DNA of 64,000 nucleotides from Paraconiothyrium sp. Pb-2020 (Eukaryota; Ascomycota; Dothideomycetes; Pleosporales; Didymosphaeriaceae), in contig JAJUBI010000003.1 in the NCBI GenBank assembly GCA_022419385.1, positions 3,038,001-3,102,000 of the forward strand, written 5' to 3'. Under the pieces are notes generated by a model. That model saw only the letters and a list, made by a program, of their open reading frames with translations, searched no databases and had not been told where the DNA came from. The position numbers and the translations under genes were made by a program. Below, in pieces: positions 45,723-57,300 of the stretch (position 1 is its first letter; each line of letters begins with the position of its first letter).

Positions 45723-46874
45723 ATGCATCTTCCTCGCCAAGTGTTCGCGCTTGTGCTTCTGGCAACTACGGCACATGCGATTCCCCAAGGTTAGTTTGAA
45801 GTGAATTCGCAACCCGAGCCTGCCTAACATACCGCAGTGTCACTGATACCGATACTACAAAACCTCACCGCCACCGACAGCACCACCAATTCGGAGCCTA
45901 CTTCCGCCCCAGCAAGGGCCCACCCAGAAAGTACCGTGGATGGATGGGGCGATGGAGTCACGAAAACAGTGACAGGCAGTTGCGATCCCGACAGATGTCC
46001 TCCGTTTTTAGTTCACGTGGAGACGACAGCGACAGGCTTCGAGGATTTGGCGACCGGCACAGGGCTAGGATCCTTGATAGACGTTCATACTTCTCAAGAT
46101 GCCAACGTGGACGTCGTTACGACCAGAACACCAAGTCTAGTAAGCATACACACCGAAGTGGAGCCAACGACACAGCAAGGAGTCGGAAGACCCACAGAGA
46201 CGCCTGGTGGCATGCCGACGCGGCCAGAGGACAGTCCTACACCCGGCGTGCCTCAAGCGACGTCGTCTCCAGATTCTTTGTTGCTTGACATTGTATCGCG
46301 CATAGGCATACCTGCATCGTCTACGGGCAGCGGACCAACTCCACCCGACAATCTCCTTTCGGCAACGAGTGAAACCGGCCAGAGCAGCAATGTTGATCCC
46401 ACTCAAACTCCTGCAATTGCGCAGTCCCAACAAGCAATGGAAGCTAGTTCCAGCGCCTCCATCTCCCCTGTTGAATCAGCACCCGGAATCACTGCTAGTG
46501 GCCAGATAACCTTGGGATCCGCTATTCTTACTCTTACGCCTGGCTTGTCCTCCACGCTCGGAGACGGTGCTACCGCGACCTATGTTGCAATCACTACAAA
46601 TGATGCTGGACAGACACTGATCACAGTCTCCTCAAGTGGTACGGCTGTCATCGCGACCATCACAGAAGTGCCCGCTGCTGTTACCAAGCCAATAACTGGG
46701 TCCGAGGCCAGCATCACGACCGCAGCTCGTTCAGCAAGCCTGGATAGTACGGGCGCTGACAACACAATTGCAACGAGCTCAAGTAGGGGATTGGCAGTCT
46801 CCCAAAGAGCAGACATAGGGCAGTGGTTCTACGTAGGCATGGGACTTGCTGGCCTTGGGCTTGTCCCGGGATGA
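45723..46874 (+). CDS. Secreted Ser/Thr-rich protein, probable GPI-type wall protein
   Basis: 367 aa from exons 45723-45789 and 45838-46874. The first exon encodes only the signal peptide (MHLPRQVFALVLLATTAHAI), which the ORF starting at 45837 misses. The body is Ser/Thr/Pro/Ala-rich with one Cys pair (CDPDRCPPF) and a repeated wall-protein style segment (GQITLGSAILTLTPGLSSTL, then VAITTNDAGQTLITVSSSG). The C-terminus FYVGMGLAGLGLVPG is short and hydrophobic, as in a GPI-attachment signal, preceded by small residues. Wall anchoring and O-glycosylation are inferred. Shares its upstream region with the pseudo-protease gene. Confidence 0.8.
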
Positions 46875-47982
46875 TCATTACCCTGTGCGCAAGTGCAAAG
46901 CTATTCAACCCTCTCTGCAGCGGGCGAACGCACCGGCCACACTATTCAGCAGCAGTATGCATCCTCACCCGATGACACGCTACTCGAAGCGTTGTAGCGC
47001 AGGTGAACACTATCTCTACAAAAATCCAGGACCCACGCTCCAAACAGATTCCAATCTGATGCGTCAAATAAGTCCGTGAAACCATCTCGGGGACTCCTTA
47101 ACCGATGGGATCTTATATGAGGGCTTGATCAAGGTTGCGTGTGGGACAGTGTCCTTGAGACAAGAGGAAGCGACGTACCGCTAGTTGGCGATGCATCGTG
47201 CAGTAGTAAGATACCATAATGTATAATGTGTTCATTGGAACGTTTCTGGGCTCCGGGGCTATACTTCAATGATTGAAGATTCCGACAACAGGTGCCGATC
47301 AAAACTCGCACAACAGGTCATAGCAGCATTTTGATACCCACGTGACTGCGCAAAGATTGTCAACCGAAGACTACGAGTTTTCGTTCATGTAAGCATACGT
47401 AACACCTCATATCCGACACTGAAGGCCGAGCTTTACACCAGACTTTGTTTCTCGCAAATATGAACATGTGTTATAGAAAATCAAGTTACAAATTGGATGC
47501 GTATTCTAGCTAAGGTCAATTTGGGATACGTTGTGCAAAAGCTCCCTCTATTTATCGCGAGCTGGCCCACGGTAGTCCACCGAACCCCGTCGAATCTTTG
47601 AATACCATCACTGTGCATGCTAACTGCGACTTTTAGACCCTGGGCATCACTCAGCGATAGCAATTTCAATCCTCGGAGGCAGGCACTCTGCAGCCCAGCG
47701 CCTTCTTGTTGTACTACTTGCCAACTTTGGCTCTCGGATCGCCAGGTTGTACCGAGCACCTTCTCAGCATGCGGCAGTGTTACTTTTGACCGACAAGAAA
47801 CTCATTTCTCTCTTTTCACCCCCATTCACTTCAGCTCTAGCTGTCACAACATCGTTCTCACGCGCAATCTATTCTTTCTTCGTCTTGCAGGCAGCTATTC
47901 ATTATACCGACAGCTATTCGTTACATGTGCAAACACCGTTCAAAACGACTCTGAGCATTACCAGACCGTGTGATTGGCGAAC
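46875..47982. other. Intergenic 1.1 kb, no supported gene
   Basis: Lies between two plus-strand genes. Pyrimidine-rich sequence at about 47800-47890 precedes the next gene and may be its promoter or 5' UTR. Confidence 0.45.
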
Positions 47983-49359
47983 ATGCCGAGCAGTGCGAAG
48001 AGGAAGTCGGCGAGAGCGACCGAGGTCCTCAGAATTGCGGCCGAGACTGAATTCACGAATGTACCAAACCTGCGTCTGGCCCGAGGAGTCATTCCCTACC
48101 CAAGGGACGGGGTGCAACGCCCCGACCCTGAGTGCGAGGAAAGGATGTATTCGGCGTTAAGCAAGATGATGCAAATCGACAATGGCTCACAGGACGATAC
48201 TGCTGCAGGGCCTTTGAGACCGAACGTAACTAAGCGAAAGGGCAAGCGGAAGCCAGCAGGGCAGGACTCACGAGATTTAACCGCCAGGTTCTCGAGTTAC
48301 AAGCAAAGCGAGCAGAGAGATGCTAGGCGGGCCTCACCAAAGGTTCCCGCTGCGGGACCCTCAAAGCTAGCGAACAACAAGAATAACATAGCTAAGCCGG
48401 CATCGCACGACGATGATGCTACCATTGACATGCCCAGCGACGTGTAGGAACACGGCAATACCCCAGAGTGGGAAGAATCAATGGACGCGATGTTATTTGC
48501 CTTGATGCAAACGGTCAATCACTCACCGGACAATACTGCTGCAAAGCGTCCGAAGTCGAAGGTAACGAAAGGGAAGGGCGAAGAGAAGCCAGGCTCGCTG
48601 GCGTCACAACATGATCTCGTTGTTGGGTCCTCACATTGCGAGAAGAACGAGCAAGAGGAAATTGAGCATGCCTCCTCGAATGTCGCCGCTGCAGCATGTT
48701 CGAAGTCGGAGGAAAGCGAAGCAAAGGCAGGTACGCAGGCTTCAGACAATGCTACAATTACTGAATGCTTGTATTTCAAGGAGAGCGAGCATAAGAAGAC
48801 TGCGCAGAACCCAGATAACGTCACCGCTGCCGGGCCCTCGAGGTCCACGCAAAGCAAGCAGGAGGGAGCTGGGCAGAACACAAAGCCCGTGACAAGTGCA
48901 GGGTCCTCCAAGGACATGACCGAACCGGAGCTCATCCACAAACCCGTAAAACAATCACTCAACTGCCCCGAAGGACTTTCGGAGGAGTACATTTACGAAT
49001 TGGAACGGCTTTCTCTCCAATACTTCTCGCTAAAACCTAAGAAAAACCCGAGAGTTGCCCTAGAGCCCAGTCAGCTCGCTCGCACAGTCTATCCGAACGT
49101 CAACACAGCCTATGATGCCGGCTTATTCAAACCTATCCTCGAAGCAGAAACACGAGCCGGGAGGATCGAAGCAACAAAGAATAGTGCCATGGTCTCTGAG
49201 GTGGAGCAGGAGTCTGACGAGCTACAGCAACACACTCTCGGCCAGTTTGACCGACAATGTCGATTATGCTCCCAGGTCAAGATTCTGCGAAGGTACATGG
49301 AGACGCGAACCAGTAGGTTGCCTTGTGACGGCTCCAGAAGTGATCAGATCCAGCCTTAA
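47983..49359 (+). pseudogene. Internally duplicated Lys/Ser-rich protein, split by in-frame TAG
   Basis: One reading frame runs from the ATG at 47983 (MPSSAKRKSARATEVLRIAA) to 49359, broken only by TAG at 48445-48447. The halves are related. In the first, ECEERMYSALSKMMQIDNGS then NVTKRKGKRKPAG; in the second, EWEESMDAMLFALMQTVNHS then KVTKGKGEEKPG. The period is about 113 codons, and a third partial unit contains NPDNVTAAGPSRSTQSK. The C-terminal 160 residues are unique (EGLSEEYIYELERLSLQYFS). Rich in Lys, Ser, Ala; no known domain; nuclear location possible from basic clusters. No intron of plausible size removes the stop. Options: two adjacent genes (second ATG 48481), a nonsense pseudogene, or readthrough. 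Family unknown. Confidence 0.6.
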
Positions 49360-49621
49360 GTCACGCGTGCTGACGCAAGGACTGGGCATGAAAGTATGTA
49401 GTTCACTCATCACTTCTGAACACTTCTCTTCTGAAACGCCTTGTTCATGACAAGCAGACAGTAATTCCGTCTTTTCCATCAGAGTTGCGCCGTTGGCTAA
49501 ACCCACATATTTTCCAGATTGATCCCTGATACTGTAATGCCCGGTTTGTGTGTACGGCGGTACTAGAATCCCTTTTCTACAACAGTCGCTCACCTAGGTC
49601 TCCTTACGCCCCAATTGTCGT

Positions 49622-51437
49622 CTACGCAATAGCAAACTTACTCCTCTGCCTCAGCACCTTACCCCACTTGTAGATAGCCCAAATCCCAAACATACAAAGC
49701 ACCATCAACCCAGCCAAGAAGCTTACACCACCGTCAATACCCAGCTTCTCGAACATGGGCCGCGCAATGAGGATGGCGGCGAAAGCAAGCAGACTGCGCG
49801 CCAGGCTGTTGGCCGCGAAGATAGAAGCTGCGTAGCGGGGATAGATGTTGGGGATGTATAGCAAGATAGACTGAAAGATGAAGTAGACACCTTAGTGGTC
49901 ATTAGCTACAGCAACAGAGGTGGAAGGTGGAAGCAAGATGGCTTACCGATAATGATAAGGCCGAAACCGATGGTAGGTGCGATCCAATGAGAGTGCTCTG
50001 CACGGGCCGTCCATGCGTAGATGAAGAGACCGATTGGCATAAGTGGAGATGCGACAACACCGGGGAGCAGATGGTTCTCTAGTTCGCCAAATTTACCCGA
50101 GAAAAGTGCAGGGAAGACGCGATACTTAAGGTAGAAATACTGAATTATGAAGGCGATAGTGCCAGCAGGGAGCACGGTGAGAAATATGAGACCGGTGGAG
50201 GTGGAGCTGAAGCCAAAGTCTGTTGGGTAGACGATGGGGAGAGACTGTCCATCGTCAGCGTCGATCTTATCGGGGATGAGAGGATTTAAGAAAACTCACC
50301 TCGAAGAACGAATAGAAGATACCATACGCGAGACCAAGGTACAACGTCGTGAACCCCAGAGCTGGATCCTTGACGTTCAGCACCCAGGGCTTAATCAACG
50401 CATCCCACAGAAGTGCGCCAACATGCAGTTCCCTCTGCTTGATTTCAGCCTCGCTAACCAACGCCTTGTTGCCGGTCTCCTCTCTCCGCCTCTTCGCCTC
50501 ATAATACAGAATTGTAGGCGCGCTAGTCTCGGGCAGAAAGAATACCATTAGTATGTAGAAAGGTCCCGAGATCATCAGGAGCTCCCAGCTTGAGAACCTC
50601 CAGCCCATAGCCTCGACAGCGTATGAAGACAGCGTAGGACCCATGGCGGGACCTGCAGTAGCAGCCATAGACCAGAGGGCAATGGAATAGCAGAACGGGG
50701 CGGGGGACCAGATGTCGCCGAAGGAGGCGCCTACGATGCCTAGGCAAGGGCCGCACATGAAGCCAAGAAGAAAGCGGAGAACCATGAGACCAGGGTAGTT
50801 GTTGACTAATGCGGTGGGAATGCAGAGGACTATGAAGAAGAAGCCTGAGATTGCGTAGGAGGGGTTGCGGCCGATGGCTGGGACTTCACTGAGCGGCGAG
50901 AAGAGGAGAGAACCGGCGCCATAGCCCTGTCGTCAAAGGTCAGATTGGTCAAAGATAAATGAATGTGGGAGAACCTACTAACACATAGAGAGCAATACCA
51001 AGCGCACCCTCAGCATGTGTGACCCCGAAGATCTCGATAACATGTTGCTGGCTGGAAGTGTAGATGGATGAGCCAACATACAGTGCGAATGTCCAAAAGC
51101 TATGCACATTTAACTCGAAGTCTCACTGTCTGTATGGTTGTACATACCAGAGAACCGCTGTGATAGTCAGCTTCTGATGGAAAGGCCAATTTTGCGGGTT
51201 ACTCGGATCTTCAGGCCCACTCCAGTCCACGAGATTCGTTACTGCGACACCAGCCTCTTCATTTCCTTGGCTAGATACATCATCCTTGGAAACGCTAGGT
51301 CTAGGTGTAGCAATGTTGATCGAAGTTGACCCAGGCGAGATGTTCTTTGGTGCTGCTCCTCTGCGATACGAGATCTTTCCAGTAGTAACAAAGCGTACGA
51401 GCGTGCCCACAGCGGAATGCTTAACGAGGTAGGACAT
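49622..51437 (-). CDS. MFS multidrug/polyamine exporter, DHA1 family (Tpo1/Flr1/CYHR1-like)
   Basis: 534-aa plasma-membrane drug:H+ antiporter with 12 predicted helices. Minus-strand exons: 51437-51148, 51099-50979, 50926-50300, 50244-49947, 49890-49622, all GT-AG in frame. The cytoplasmic N-tail ends in the family signature NPQNWP. Motif A loop: GYGAGSLLFSPLSEVPAIGR. Motif C-like segment in helix 5: GPAMGPTLSSYAVEAMGWRF SSW. The central loop begins after LPETSAPTILYYEAKR, typical of this family. The C-terminal half ends with YPRYAASIFAANSLARSLLA. Export of fungicides, plant or self-made toxicants is the usual role; the substrate is unknown. The start MSYLVKH (51437) is preferred over the ATG at 51482. 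Confidence 0.9.
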
Positions 51438-53417
51438 TGTTCGGTTGATAGCAATGGTACAAGTTGAAAATGCCACCACCAATTCCTCTGCTGGAGACTT
51501 TCGAGCTTGGTGACTGCTAAAAGATGAAATCAGCGGAAATGGACAGGATCACATCAAGGTATAGGGACTGCTCTCTATGACGAGCATTATCTCACCTTGT
51601 CTGCCTGCCTACGCGACGGAACGGACTTAGCCAAGTCCGTCTTCATTATTTCTCAGCTCTGCGGCTAGGTGCATGGAAAATGTGGACTGCTGGTAGCACA
51701 TAGCATGACTTGGCGTTGTGTACCTGTCATGAATCTGACATTGTAGATGGTCATGTGACCTCGGATGCGACTATCGTCGTCGATCGGCCTCTTATTGGAT
51801 AGCATCTGTTCCAGGCTATCTACCATAGATGCGTAACTATCCTTTACCAGTACCGTCCGTGGAATGACTGTGATATTTTGTAATGCTCATGCGCAGAGAA
51901 GGACTCCGTAGGTTTGCCATCGGGTCACTGTGCGCTTGGAGGATCTTGTGCTACATACTCAACGAAGTGTGCTTCAGTAGTCGGGAAAGTGATTCCGATG
52001 CTCATGTATAGCGGAATGTAGCAGCTTTGATTTAGCTAGAAATCAAGTTGTGCTCCTCCTGGAGAATGCCTGTTTGGGAATGCGTCGCCTACTATGGCAT
52101 CCCACGCACCCCACTGTCAGATATCTGACTCCCATCTGGCTGGCTCTCTTGCATCAAGCGCGAACTGTGTATTGGCCATGCTCCACGTCCGGACACTCAT
52201 ACGTAGCGTAGGGTCCAGCGGTTATGGAACAGTAAGAAAACCTAGCTCGGACTTCCACTTTCCGTGATCGTTGCGATGTTGTCGAGATCCCGAAGCGTGC
52301 TAGTTTGCGGCGCGGGCAACATAGTCCGCTGACTCGCCAAGTAGCAAGCCAGGGCGATTATGTATCGTAGCAATAGCGAAGAAATGGCCTGCTCTTATGG
52401 AAAGAGTAACAACCGCTTAAATAGGGGATGCACGGTATCGTGACGCCCCAAACTCGGTTGACGGTGAATGGCCTCTGCACCAACTGGGAGAGCCTTACCA
52501 TTGTAGCTTTCTATGAGGTATGCTCTGCTGCGGTGGTATGTTCGAACAAGTGATACGCCGCTGCTCGGCACACTCAAGTGCTCAAACTACTAGCTCTTCT
52601 GCGCAAGTGAAATCCGCGATGAGACGGTTCTTGGAGCAAATACGTAATTGACAAAAGCAACGTCACGGGCAAGGATAAAAAATGTAGCTCAAGATGTTAT
52701 TTCTTCATCGACAATCAGAACACCCAGCGAATGGCTTTAACAAAGGAAAGAGCATGCAGCCATTGCCGCCACTGTAAAGAGTGTAGCGATGCCAAGCTTC
52801 AACTCATACATCATTCAAGAAGTGTACAAGGAATATGTCTCGTTGGAAAAGAAGAGACTAAAACGTAATGAAATATGACCTCCAAGCCACAGTACGCCTG
52901 GACGAACCTGTCCACAATGAAAACGCCACCAAAGCCTGCAATGCAAGGAAAAGTTGATCATGTACAGTCGCCTGCTTTTTACGCCAGTAAAGAATGACTC
53001 GGCGCGCAAGAGGACAAAACGCTAACAGATTGTATCAGGGTATGTATAGGTTGGATCGTAGATGTGGAATCGTTTCGACCATGTGTGCGTTCGTGATAGG
53101 CTGCGTGGCGGTTGTCCGCTTTGGTGATAATCATCCATTTCCATGTCGTGCAACGTCATTCTGGTCCCAGCTGCCCAAACAGATGATGAACTTCAGTGTG
53201 GCAGTTGATCAACGCGAGCGACTGATCAAACCGATTTGGCTGTAGTTTCAATGCCAACCTCTCCCTGAGACACAACGATGCATCCGCAAAGGTCGACTGG
53301 TCACTCCGCGGTACGCGAGTTGTTGATTATTATGACAAAGCTTGCAGCTTTTTCCGTTTCCGACGTCCCATACGACGTCGCGGCATGCTTTTTGTAGTGC
53401 TATAGGCAGATGCCTCT
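51438..53417. other. Intergenic 2 kb, no supported gene
   Basis: Lies between two minus-strand genes: promoter of the exporter and 3' region of the FHA gene. All frames are interrupted; the longest is 83 codons at 52994-53245, with no motif. I looked for tRNA T-loop strings and saw none with pairing arms. Confidence 0.45.
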
Positions 53418-55678
53418 TCAGCGGTCAACCTTGGGATACTCATTGAGCCAGGCCATCACAGCCACACCCAAGGCTACAACCGTCAGCATTGAGATTGCCG
53501 GGGCACCATGCAGGAGAGCTAGGTCGTTTCGATTGGAGCGTCTCGCTAGAGCCTGCGTCGTTTTGTTGGTCCCTGCCGTAAGTTCATGCTCGGATGGACC
53601 ACCATTCTGCTCCTTTTGCACCGAAGTTCCATTGGTGTCTTCAGCTAGATCTCTCTCGTTGATGATCGTGATCTCGCCCTCTTCTGCGTCCTCGGCGAGC
53701 AGAGAGTGTTCGAGATTGGCGTCCATCGCCTCCTTGCCTGATCCGCTGTGGCTGCGACGACGCTTCGCTTCCTTGCTAGCCGCTTTTGCGTTGTCGTTGC
53801 GGATGTTCTCAACCATCTCCGCTAGGCTTTTACGATCAGCCTCAGCAGTTTCCGCGCGCTGACGGTACTTCTCCATTTGCAACTTCATTTCGTTCATCTC
53901 GGACATCATCGTGTCAAGTCGCTGTTGGAGGCGTGCCGTGGCAACATCTGCAGGATTCGAAGAAGCAGAGCCATTAGCAACAAGTGTTTCGGTCTCATCT
54001 GTCTCATCGTGGCTTTCGTCCTTGTGGGTGTCTCCATTCGCAGACTCTGATTCGACGGAATGTCGCTCACATTCGAGCCGGTTGGCTCTCTTCTCGGCAT
54101 CCTCCCTTGCGCGGCGCTCTTCCGTCAACATGGCTTCAAGATCCCTCAGTCGAACACCCTGAGACTCTATCTCCCGCTTTGCAGTTTGTAGAGCGTCATT
54201 CAATACCGACATTTGCGCATCTGACCTCACAGGCGATCCAGTGCTCTTCAGCTTCTCGGTATCCGTCCTCTTCAATAAGGGGGCATCGGGCTTTTCGGGT
54301 AAGGGTTGCTGCGGCGGTGGCGCCGGTGGGTCGGAAAACCTGGCTTTGAGGTTGCCATCTTTAATGGGAGATATCTTTGTGGAATTGATAGGCGAATGTT
54401 TGGTCGAATCTTTCTTTGTGTCTGCGGTAAGGATGGCGTTGATGTATGAATGAGTTTGTTGCAGATCTTGGGACTGTTGTCGCGCAGCTTTGATCTCAGT
54501 CTATCGATGTGTTAGTACGTCCTCAAGGCGTGCGTGTAGTGATTCTTCAGACGTTGACTCACGTTAAGTTTCTTGACCACTTGCTCCATGGTAATTGGCT
54601 GTAGCCAGAAGTTGGGGTGTCGCGGCTGCTGCATCGAGGCAACGTTGCTTCCCATTACGGCGGGACCGGGCAGGCGTTGGCCGTTCATCGAACCTTGGCT
54701 CGGGGTGCGACCTCGCATGTTAATCATCTGTTGCTGACCGCCGGGTCCCACCATGTTTGACAACTGTTGTCCGTCCATCTCGCCGAAATTGAGGTCCACC
54801 ATGTTGTTACCAGTATTGGAATAGATACCAGCGTGTTCGACGCGGGCGGCGACCTTGTGGTGTACGATGGTCTTCTGGTCCTCGCTCACGATATCAATAC
54901 CTAGTTCCAGCATGTCTTGTTCGCGTAGCTCGTGTGGGTCTGAGTCGCGATTCTCTTGAGACAGCCGTTGGCCATTGACGAAGGTGCCGTTGGAGGACTT
55001 GACGTCGCGGATCCAGATTTTGCCGTTTCGATCGGCCCATATCTCTGCGTGCTGGCGCGACAGAACCTTCGAGTCGAAGTATCCGTTCTGCGGTGTGGGT
55101 ATGGTCTTGTTGTTTGTCTGTCGACCGATGCGGAGCACGTCTGGGAAGAACGGCACGGTGATTGTCTTCCGCTCGAAGGTGCCATTCATAGGAATAAGAT
55201 GCAGTATCGCTTGTGCCTCTTGCATCGGGGTGCGCGGCGCACCGTTGGTCTGCGACTGGGTGGTGCCGTTGTGCTGCGACGGCAGAGGCGCAGGGGAGTG
55301 TAGCTGTGTCATGGCGGCGGCGGCTGAGGGGCCTTGGCCGGCGGAGGTGAGTGACTGAGGACGAGTGTTGGTAATGCCGGCAACAGGTTCCGTTTTTGTC
55401 GCAGGCCATAACCCTCTTGGCGCTTTCTTTCGCGTAGCCCAGGTCGAGCCGTCGGCGGGTGAAGCTCCCACGCCGCTCGTTTGCGAAGAGGAAGCGGTCG
55501 AGATGGTAGATGTGGACGAGGCCTGTGATGATAGCGACGACGACGAGTTGGAGCGTTGTGCACTTTTCCGGGGCATGAACATCCTAAACTCGTCGCTCAT
55601 GGGGGCAGCTCCGTTGGGGACGCCGTTAGGCCCGCTCCATCTGTTCTGGAAGTTTACAGGAGGAGCAACTGCCGTCAT
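53418..55678 (-). CDS. FHA-domain, coiled-coil, tail-anchored protein (SLMAP/Far9-10/Vps64 type, STRIPAK subunit)
   Basis: 732 aa from exons 55678-54563 and 54500-53418 (GTGAGT, TACTAAC, GATAG). The N-terminus is Ser/Pro/Gln-rich. The FHA domain at about residues 165-275 has LRIGRQTN, SRQHAEIW and SSNGTFVNG, the phospho-Thr-binding set. A segment WLQPITMEQVVKKLN and TEIKAARQQSQDL leads to coiled coils (from ALQTAKREIESQGVRLRDLE). The protein ends in a single hydrophobic helix (PAISMLTVVALGVAVMAWLN) close to the C-terminus, so tail-anchored in ER/nuclear envelope or mitochondria. This layout matches SLMAP homologs: yeast Far9/Far10, Neurospora HAM-4, Sordaria PRO45. These belong to the STRIPAK complex controlling cell fusion and development. 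Confidence 0.88.
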
Positions 55679-56471
55679 CACAGTGAATGTGCAGCGCGGC
55701 TGCCGGGCGGATGTTTGCAGGCGCGTGTTTGGCGTGTGCCGTCACTTTTCCCTCATGCAACCCCGTGGCTGTTGTTGGCTCGTTCTAGCGGGGACCCACA
55801 GCGCGAGCGCCGCCGAGTAACGACAGCAGCGACGGCGATGCAGCAGGCTTCTTCACGCACGCATGGGCTGTGCGAGCGCCTCGGGGGGCAGGCAGACAGG
55901 CGGCTGGCGTGGCGGTCAAGGGCACCGTGTTGTCGTGTCGTGTGCTTTTCGTGGAAAGCCCGTGCGGACGTCGTCAGGGCAGGCTCGCCGTCGAGGAATG
56001 TGCTGCGGTGATGGAGAGGGCGCAAATCGGACGGAGGACCGACGTAGCGATGGAGGTCTGCGATGGGCTGCTGCTCGTGGGATGCACGGCTACGATGCGG
56101 AGTCTGGCGTTTTGAGAAGCGGATGAAGTGAGGCCTTGTGCTTCTCCACACGGCTCCGAGCGCCGTCTGCAGCCCGAAACGTGATATAAACGGAAGGGCA
56201 CAAACAGCCACACCACAGCACGGTGCAGCAGGGACTCCACTGCAGTGCAGACAAGTCTATGGTGAGAGGGCACCAGACCTTAGCATGTTTCTTGACATCT
56301 ACATACCTCGACTGCATGTTTTTGCCTGTATGTCATGTGACCCGTCCCGCATCCATGTTAGCTCGCCGACGTGCATGCAGCGTGTGGGACCACTGCAACC
56401 TACGACAGCCCGCAACCGACTCGACTGCTTGCTCGCCTTTCGACACAACTCGTCAAGACACATCAATCACA
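55679..56471. other. Divergent promoter region
   Basis: 0.8 kb between the divergent FHA gene and MGR2. GC-rich; open frames here have no motifs and extend from the FHA gene by chance. Confidence 0.5.
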
Positions 56472-56976
56472 ATGCCGGTCCCAGTGGGCGCTATGCCAGG
56501 CGGCCAACATGGCCCATCCACCATCGACAAACGTGAGCGACTGTAATTTGCTCCCACCAAGGCTTCGCTAACAGCATGTAGTCAAGATGGGTGGCATGAT
56601 GGGAGGATCTGTGGGACTTATCATCGGCTTCATTTTCGGTGCGTATCTATCTCAAAGTATATTTTAATCTTAGCTCATGGAATCAGGCTTCACAAACATC
56701 GTGCGCTTCGGTCCTGGTCCTAACGGTATGCTTCGGACGCTGGGGCAATACATGGTCGGCTCAGCAGCCACCTTTGGGTAAGCAAACTTGTTGCGCAAGA
56801 AGAGGAAGCAGCTTGCTGATTGAGTGCTGTGAAGTTTCTTCATGGCTATTGGTACCACCATTCGCACCGATAGCTCTCCCATCGCCGCCGAGGCCTTCGC
56901 GAAAATCCACAGACGGCCAATGATTCTCGCACGTCAATACCAGTACCCACAGGCATCTCGCGAGGAGAGCAATTAG
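56472..56976 (+). CDS. MGR2: Mgr2/Romo1 mitochondrial inner-membrane protein
   Basis: 116 aa from four small exons: 56472-56532, 56582-56638, 56687-56777, 56835-56976, all GT-AG in frame. The core KMGGMMGGSVGLIIGFIFG, FTNIVRFGPGP, LRTLGQYMVGSAATFGFFM and AIGTTIRT is the whole conserved Mgr2/ROMO1 domain with two transmembrane helices. In yeast Mgr2 couples Tim21 to the TIM23 translocase and controls lateral release of preproteins; ROMO1 is the animal counterpart linked to ROS. The N-terminal 25 residues and the 35-residue tail after IRTDS are poorly conserved, as usual. The longest single exon is only 47 codons. Confidence 0.95.
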
Positions 56977-57300
56977 GAGAACAGCATGTATATATATATT
57001 TGAGGAGCTTAGACGGCACCCACTGCTCTCAGAGCGTGTAAAACATTACGAAGTATCGAGCAGACGGCAATGTAAAATAAAAGGTTGGCGAGCCGATTGG
57101 AGCCGAGACAGGAATGGGAGCTCGAGGTGCGCTCGAGGTGCATTGACCATACGCAACCATATCCATCATTAGTGTTGTGTTGACTTTCACCTCTACGTTA
57201 TAAACTCTGCCCAAAAACCAGCTCGTCACACTTCTCACCTTCACTTCTGTCGGAAACTTGTCATTGTTGTTGATTACCCGCAGTAAGAACCGCCGCGATA
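56977..57300. other. Short intergenic promoter region
   Basis: 0.32 kb between MGR2 and the coiled-coil gene, with TATATATATT just after the MGR2 stop (probably part of its 3' end signals). No coding signal. Confidence 0.5.
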
